Below are positions 6,397-9,778 of a DNA stretch of 9,778 bases, piece after piece. The notes under the pieces were generated by a model that had not been told where the DNA came from, did no database searches, and saw nothing but the letters and a program-made list of their open reading frames with translations. The position numbers and the translations under genes are program-made. Origin of the DNA: Actinotalea sp. (GTDB taxonomy: Bacteria > Actinomycetota > Actinomycetes > Actinomycetales > Cellulomonadaceae); assembly GCA_014360395.1 (NCBI GenBank), contig JACIXM010000048.1, positions 1 through 9,778 of the forward strand, in the 5' to 3' direction. Position 1 is the stretch's first letter. Each line of letters begins with the position of its first letter.

Positions 6397-6936
6397 TCAG
6401 GCGGGCGCGCTCCGCCGCGCGACGATGCAGATGAGGTCGCCGCGGTGCTCGACCTCGGCGTCCAGGCCGCCCGCCCGGAGGGCTGCCGGCACGAGCCAGG
6501 ACGCGCGGTGGGCACCGGTGCGCGTGGGGGGTGCATGGACGAGGACGACCCGGCCGTCCGGGGCGAGCAGCTCGGCGACGCGCCGCACCTCGGTCTCGGC
6601 GCTGCCGGTCCAGAAGCTGTTGACGTCGATGCCGACGATGACGTCGAAGGGCGACCCGTCGTGGCGGAAGTCGGCCAGGGCCGCCGCCTGGACCTCGACG
6701 TAGCCCGAGGCGAGGTGCTCGGCGTTGCGGTGCCGGGTGCGTTCCACGGCCTTCGGCGACCGGTCGATCGCGACGACGCTCGCGCCGCGGCGGCACAGCA
6801 CGTCGGTCAGGACGCCCGACCCGCACCCGATCTCCAGGACGCGCCGCCCGGGTCGGGGGTCGACGAGGTCGGCGGTGATCCGCACTCTCTCGGGGACGGC
6901 CTCACCACGCCGCTCCCAGCTCACCGGTGAGCTCAC
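6397..6936 (-). CDS. Small class I SAM-dependent methyltransferase
   Basis: This 179-residue protein has the Rossmann-fold SAM-binding motifs: motif I VLEIGCGSG (33-41), the acidic end of strand two at Asp57 in VVAIDRS (53-59), FDVIVGIDVNSFW (96-108) at motif IV, and LAPDGRVVLVHAPP (123-136) after it. It belongs to the Methyltransf_11/25 type, whose members methylate varied small molecules; the substrate cannot be read, and the short length leaves no separate substrate domain. I chose the GTG at 6936 because a promoter-like pair of hexamers lies just upstream, with six bases between -10 and GTG. A shorter version from GTG 6885 is possible and would still keep motif I. Two overlapping palindromes cover the first codons. 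It follows the nucleoside phosphorylase by 58 bases and may be partly read through from it. Confidence 0.85.
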   Translation of the reverse strand: MSSPVSWERRGEAVPERVRITADLVDPRPGRRVLEIGCGSGVLTDVLCRRGASVVAIDRSPKAVERTRHRNAEHLASGYVEVQAAALADFRHDGSPFDVIVGIDVNSFWTGSAETEVRRVAELLAPDGRVVLVHAPPTRTGAHRASWLVPAALRAGGLDAEVEHRGDLICIVARRSAPA

Positions 6937-6937
6937 C
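6919..6937. repeat. Two overlapping perfect palindromes at the methyltransferase start
   Basis: GCTCACCGGTGAGC (6919-6932) and GGTGAGCTCACC (6926-6937) are both perfect and share seven bases, so the unit CTCACC/GGTGAG occurs three times in alternating orientation. They cover codons 1-6 of the methyltransferase, including the GTG at 6936. They could be an operator at the transcription start or an mRNA hairpin that hides the start codon. Confidence 0.5.
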
Positions 6938-6942
6938 CGCAG

Positions 6943-6972
6943 AGGCTGTCAGGCCGACCCGGATCCTGCCAA
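6943..6972 (-). promoter_or_regulatory. Probable leaderless promoter of the methyltransferase gene
   Basis: On the minus strand TTGGCA (6972-6967, five of six -35 matches) is followed by 18 bases and CAGCCT (6948-6943). Six more bases lead to the GTG at 6936. The geometry is the same as the TetR promoter (18-base spacer, six bases to the start). Confidence 0.45.
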
Positions 6973-6994
6973 GGCCGCGCGCCGTAGATCACCC

Positions 6995-7777
6995 TCAGCC
7001 GTCGGCGAACGCGGCCAGGCCCAGCGCGACGGACCGGTCGAAGAGGACCTCCCGCTCGGCCGCGGACAGGGCGACGTCCTTGAAGAGCAGGTCGGAGATC
7101 GTGCAGATGGCCAGCGCCTCGCGCCGCTCCTGGTCGGCCACGGCGTACAGGCCGGCCGCCTCCATCTCGACCGCCAGCGTGCCGTGGGCGACGAGGGCCT
7201 CCATGGTGGCCGGACGGTTCGCGTAGAAGACGTCCGAGGACAGGACGGGGCCCACGTAGACCTGACCGCCCCGGGTCCGGCGACGACGCCGCGCCGCGCC
7301 GTCCTTGCCCTCCTTGGGCTTGGCGGGCTTCGGGTTGCCCGGCCCGACACCGCCCGCGGCGGCCGCGGCCGCCATGAGCGCGAAGCTCGGGGCGTGGCTG
7401 TAGTGCATGCCCGGGATCCGGTGGGCGCTCACCGCGGAGTCGGTGTGCGCCGCGCTGGCGATGACGACGTCGCCCACGTCGAGGTGGTGCGCCATCCCGC
7501 CCGCGGTGCCGATGCGGATGATCCGCTGCACGTCGTAGAACCGGTACAGCTCGGTGGCGTAGATGGAGATCGACGGGATGCCCATGCCGGAGGCCAGCAC
7601 CGAGACGGGGCGCCCGTCGAACGTGCCGGTGAAGCCGAGGATCCCCCGCACCTCGGTCACCTGCTTGACGTCGGTGAGGACCGTCTCGGCGATCCGCAGC
7701 GCACGCCGGGGATCACCCGGCATGAGGACGTCAGGAGCGAAGTCGCCCGGTTCGGCGCCGATGTGCGGGGTAGCCAT
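6995..7777 (-). CDS. deoD: DeoD-type purine nucleoside phosphorylase with a basic insertion
   Basis: This 260-residue enzyme splits purine (deoxy)ribonucleosides with phosphate, releasing base and (deoxy)ribose 1-phosphate, for purine salvage in the cytosol. It aligns from its first residue with E. coli DeoD (239 residues): MATPHIGAEPGDF, MPGDP (19-23), phosphate-binding Arg24, Arg44 and Arg88, VEMEAAG with Glu204/Glu206 at the nucleoside site, and the catalytic Asp229 in ISD. The usual Ser after the Arg88-x-Gly is Thr91. The frame extends upstream, but this match fixes the start at ATG 7777. The oddity is about 25 extra residues (roughly 144-170), rich in Pro and Lys and then in Arg (including a run of five), between the helix after SFALM and the strand before SSDVFY. 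No Shine-Dalgarno site is present; TACAGT lies seven bases upstream. Although such proteins may act on several purines, the exact preference is not visible. Confidence 0.92.
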   Translation of the reverse strand: MATPHIGAEPGDFAPDVLMPGDPRRALRIAETVLTDVKQVTEVRGILGFTGTFDGRPVSVLASGMGIPSISIYATELYRFYDVQRIIRIGTAGGMAHHLDVGDVVIASAAHTDSAVSAHRIPGMHYSHAPSFALMAAAAAAGGVGPGNPKPAKPKEGKDGAARRRRRTRGGQVYVGPVLSSDVFYANRPATMEALVAHGTLAVEMEAAGLYAVADQERREALAICTISDLLFKDVALSAAEREVLFDRSVALGLAAFADG

Positions 7778-7784
7778 GGGAGCG

Positions 7785-7790
7785 ACTGTA
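7785..7790 (-). promoter_or_regulatory. Probable -10 element TACAGT of the deoD promoter
   Basis: On the minus strand TACAGT matches TANNNT, with seven bases before the ATG at 7777. It supports a leaderless deoD transcript separate from the transporter operon upstream. No -35 is evident. The rest of the 75-base gap holds only a weak five-pair hairpin (7796-7800 with 7811-7815). Confidence 0.5.
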
Positions 7791-7852
7791 GCCGGGCGGC
7801 GGTGGGCCCTGCCGCGGGGATCGGCGGGCACCTGCCGTCCGAGGCGTCGCTG

Positions 7853-8023
7853 TCAGACCGCTCCGTGCGGGCCGCGGTAGGGGCCCTGGTCCTCGCCGCG
7901 CTCCCGCGCCTCGAGCTCCTCCACGAGCCGGCCGTCACGGCGCAGCATGAGCACGCTGGCCACCAGGCCGCCCCAGATCAGCAGGGCGGACAGCACCAGG
8001 ACGACGATCGCGGTGGTGGTCAT
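7853..8023 (-). CDS. metS: MetS-like small subunit of the NSS-family amino-acid transporter
   Basis: I read this short gene by hand: ATG at 8023, TGA at 7853-7855, 56 residues. A single membrane helix (about residues 5-27, including LLIWGGLVASVLMLRR) is followed by a short, charged, mostly acidic cytoplasmic tail. This matches the MetS family, the small protein encoded next to the sodium-coupled methionine/alanine importer MetP, known from Corynebacterium, where both are needed for uptake. The start overlaps the transporter stop as ATGA, and a strong Shine-Dalgarno run GAGGAGGAG (8029-8037) lies five bases upstream inside the transporter gene. The tail here, ending GPYRGPHGAV, is longer than the bare helix needs. 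It probably helps membrane insertion, stability or activity of MetP. Gene reality is very likely; substrate depends on the partner. Confidence 0.88.
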   Translation of the reverse strand: MTTTAIVVLVLSALLIWGGLVASVLMLRRDGRLVEELEARERGEDQGPYRGPHGAV

Positions 8024-9642
8024 CGCTGCTCCTCCTCACGGGGGGCCGACGCGGTGCCGTTCGCGGACGGGACGCGCGACCAGCGGCCACCCCACAGCTC
8101 CCGCGGCGGGAGCTCCTGGGGGACGAAGGTGTCGACGTCGTGCCGCCAGGGCACGACGGTCATGACGATCGCGACGAGGACCGCCAGGCCCACGGCGCCC
8201 CAGCCGACCGGCGTCAGGAAGTCCCACGGGTAGTCGTCGTACGGCGTGCTCAGCAGCGACCGCACCCCCGTCACGAAGATGTAGCCGAGGACCAGCGGGA
8301 CGCCGAGCCCCACGAGGACGCGCCACCACCCGCCGACGTGCACGCCGGGGCGGGCGTTGAGGTGCGTCTGCAGCTCCCGCAGCCGCCGCAGGGCGAGGCC
8401 GACGACGAGGGTCATCACGACCGCGGAGCCGACGACGCCGACCTCGTTGATGTACTTGTCGGTGACGTCGAGCACGTAGAGCGCCGTCGTCGTGGAGAAG
8501 AGGACCGTGGAGACCACGGCGACCGTCCCGCCGATGATCAGGGCGGCCCGGCGCGGCGACCACCCGAACTTCTCCTGGAACGCGGCGGAGACGACCTGGA
8601 GGATCGACAGCAGCGACGTCAGGCCGGCGAGGGTGAGCGAGGCGAAGAACAGCACCCCGAAGACCGGGCCGCCCGGCATCATCGAGAGGATCTGCGGGAA
8701 GGCCACGAACGCGAGCCCGACGCCCTGGATGCGCTCCAGGTCGTCGATGGCGACGCCCTGCTGGAACGCCATGAAGCCCAGCGCGCTGAACACGCCGATG
8801 CCGGCGAGCAGCTCGAAGGAGGAGTTGCCGAAACCGACGACCAGACCGGTCGAGGTGAGGTTCGCCCGGCGCCGCAGGTACGACGAGTAGGTGATCATGA
8901 TGCCGAAGGCGATGGACAGCGAGAAGAAGATCTGCCCGTAGGCGGCGATCCAGACCGCGGGGTTCGTCAGGGCGGCCCAGTCCGGCGTGAAGAAGGCGTT
9001 GAGGCCCTCCGCGGCGCCGTCCAGCGTGACCGCGCGGACGACGATCGCGAGGAACATCACCACGAGGGTCGGGATGAACACGACGTTGGCGCGCTCGACG
9101 CCCTTCTGGACGCCGAGGGCGAGGATCGCGACCGTCACGACCCAGATGAGGGCCAAGGGGAGCAGGACCCCGGGCACGACGTCGAGGCCCACCCCCGGCG
9201 CCTCGCTGATCTGCAGGAACTCGCCGAAGAAGAACGCCTCGGTGTTCTCGCCCCACGCCTGCGTGGCGGCGAAGACGGTGAAGCTCGCCGCCCAGGCGAT
9301 GACGGCGGTGTAGTAGAGCGTGATGACGAGCGAGACACCGACCTGGAACCAGCCCAGGCCCTCCGCCGGCTTGCTCATCCGCCGGAAGGACGTCGGCGCC
9401 GAACCGCGGAACCGGTGCCCGATCGAGTAGTCCAGCAGCAGGATCGGGATGCCCGCGGTGAGCAGCGCGACGAGGTAGGGGATGAGGAAGGCGCCTCCGC
9501 CGTTCTCGTACGCCACGCCGGGGAAGCGCCAGATGTTGCCCAGGCCGACCGCGGAGCCGATCGCCGCCAGCACGAACCCGAACTGGCCCGACCACTGCTC
9601 GCGGTGCGCCCCGTGGTGCCGGCTCACGGTCTTCTCGGCCAT
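8020..9642 (-). CDS. metP: NSS-family sodium-dependent transporter, MetP-like methionine/alanine importer
   Basis: This 540-residue plasma-membrane protein belongs to the neurotransmitter:sodium symporter family (LeuT fold). About 12 membrane helices can be placed between residues 20 and 498. The family signature AVGLGNIWRFP (31-41) forms unwound helix 1. By alignment with LeuT, sodium-site residues are kept: Asn36, Asn273, and Ala339, Thr342, Ser343 in AGLTS; the Thr of helix 6 is Ser241. Tyr111 matches the substrate-gating tyrosine. Glu277 sits where chloride-independent bacterial members have glutamate. The pairing with a MetS-like gene through an ATGA overlap points to methionine/alanine uptake, but branched-chain or other amino acids cannot be excluded. 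The ATG at 9642 lies just before the family's N-terminus; the upstream AAGGGTGG is a modest ribosome-binding site. The last 40 residues form a polar cytoplasmic tail. Confidence 0.93.
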   Translation of the reverse strand: MAEKTVSRHHGAHREQWSGQFGFVLAAIGSAVGLGNIWRFPGVAYENGGGAFLIPYLVALLTAGIPILLLDYSIGHRFRGSAPTSFRRMSKPAEGLGWFQVGVSLVITLYYTAVIAWAASFTVFAATQAWGENTEAFFFGEFLQISEAPGVGLDVVPGVLLPLALIWVVTVAILALGVQKGVERANVVFIPTLVVMFLAIVVRAVTLDGAAEGLNAFFTPDWAALTNPAVWIAAYGQIFFSLSIAFGIMITYSSYLRRRANLTSTGLVVGFGNSSFELLAGIGVFSALGFMAFQQGVAIDDLERIQGVGLAFVAFPQILSMMPGGPVFGVLFFASLTLAGLTSLLSILQVVSAAFQEKFGWSPRRAALIIGGTVAVVSTVLFSTTTALYVLDVTDKYINEVGVVGSAVVMTLVVGLALRRLRELQTHLNARPGVHVGGWWRVLVGLGVPLVLGYIFVTGVRSLLSTPYDDYPWDFLTPVGWGAVGLAVLVAIVMTVVPWRHDVDTFVPQELPPRELWGGRWSRVPSANGTASAPREEEQR

Positions 9643-9677
9643 CCCTCACCACCCTTCGCACAGCCCCTGCGATGGAG

Positions 9678-9683
9678 ACGCTA
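9678..9683 (-). promoter_or_regulatory. Putative -10 element of the metPS operon
   Basis: TAGCGT on the minus strand lies 35 bases upstream of the metP ATG and would give a leader of roughly 30 bases. The eight-base direct repeat GGAGACGC (plus strand 9674-9681 and 9691-9698, 17-base period) overlaps it, a possible regulator site. No clear -35 is seen. Confidence 0.3.
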
Positions 9684-9734
9684 GACCTGCGGAGACGCCC
9701 GCGCTCGCAGTACCGCACCTCGGACATGACCATG

Positions 9735-9749
9735 GCCCCCGGAAGGGGC
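9735..9749. other. Small hairpin in the region upstream of metP
   Basis: GCCCC (9735-9739) pairs with GGGGC (9745-9749) around a five-base loop. It may be the terminator of a gene beyond the right edge or part of a metP leader. The stretch from 9643 to 9778 otherwise shows no gene; a plus-strand ATG at 9726 opens a frame that leaves the window after 17 codons and cannot be judged. Confidence 0.25.
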
Positions 9750-9778
9750 AGCCGGGGCGGGTCGGTCCGGAATGGACA

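Noticed and set aside
7778..7831. N-terminal extension of DeoD from ATG 7831
   Set aside because: The family's N-terminus MATPHI begins exactly at 7777 and a TACAGT hexamer lies between the two starts.
8140..9684. Long plus-strand open frame (514 codons) opposite metP
   Set aside because: Composition is almost entirely Asp, Glu, Arg, Gly and Ala, the usual antisense shadow of a membrane protein; the minus-strand frame is an unmistakable NSS transporter.
9643..9778. SAM-type riboswitch upstream of the methionine-transporter-like operon
   Set aside because: I looked for a multi-helix aptamer in the 136 available bases and saw only one five-pair hairpin and a direct repeat; nothing resembles a known SAM or SAH aptamer.

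Overview
The window is chromosomal DNA from a very GC-rich Gram-positive bacterium, almost certainly an actinomycete (Actinomycetota). Third codon positions are nearly always G or C, one start (6936) is GTG, and two signs are strongly actinobacterial: a MetP/MetS transporter pair and a conserved 154-residue hypothetical protein. I see no rRNA, tRNA, CRISPR array, insertion sequence or phage gene. It reads as ordinary core or housekeeping DNA with a few oddities.

Layout from left to right. Positions 1-714 (minus strand) hold most of a multi-pass membrane protein of unknown function that runs off the left edge. Positions 805-3307 (minus) are a three-gene operon with ATGA stop/start overlaps: a TetR-type regulator, an ABC ATPase and an ABC-2 permease. 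Its promoter contains an operator-like inverted repeat, so a self-repressed efflux operon is the likely reading. Transcribed divergently, 3441-4961 (plus) encodes a diverged glucose-6-phosphate dehydrogenase that stands alone, without opcA or other pentose-phosphate genes nearby. It is followed on the plus strand by a membrane-anchored secreted protein of unknown function (5109-5834) and the conserved hypothetical protein (5902-6366). A convergent minus-strand set begins at 6397: a small SAM-dependent methyltransferase (6397-6936), a DeoD-type purine nucleoside phosphorylase with an unusual basic insertion (6995-7777), and a two-gene transporter operon made of an NSS-family sodium symporter (8020-9642) and its 56-residue MetS-like partner (7853-8023).

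Functionally the genes are mostly independent units: drug or lipid export under TetR control, NADPH supply, purine salvage, and uptake of methionine or alanine. A recurring pattern links their expression. Several first genes lack a Shine-Dalgarno site and instead have a -10-like hexamer ending 6-7 bases before the start codon, as expected for leaderless transcripts. Genes inside the operons carry strong Shine-Dalgarno sites.

The most notable points are the basic insertion in the phosphorylase, the altered active-site neighbours in the G6PD paralogue, the overlapping palindromes exactly at the methyltransferase start, and the easily missed metS gene. I found no clear evidence of a new defence or mobile system.
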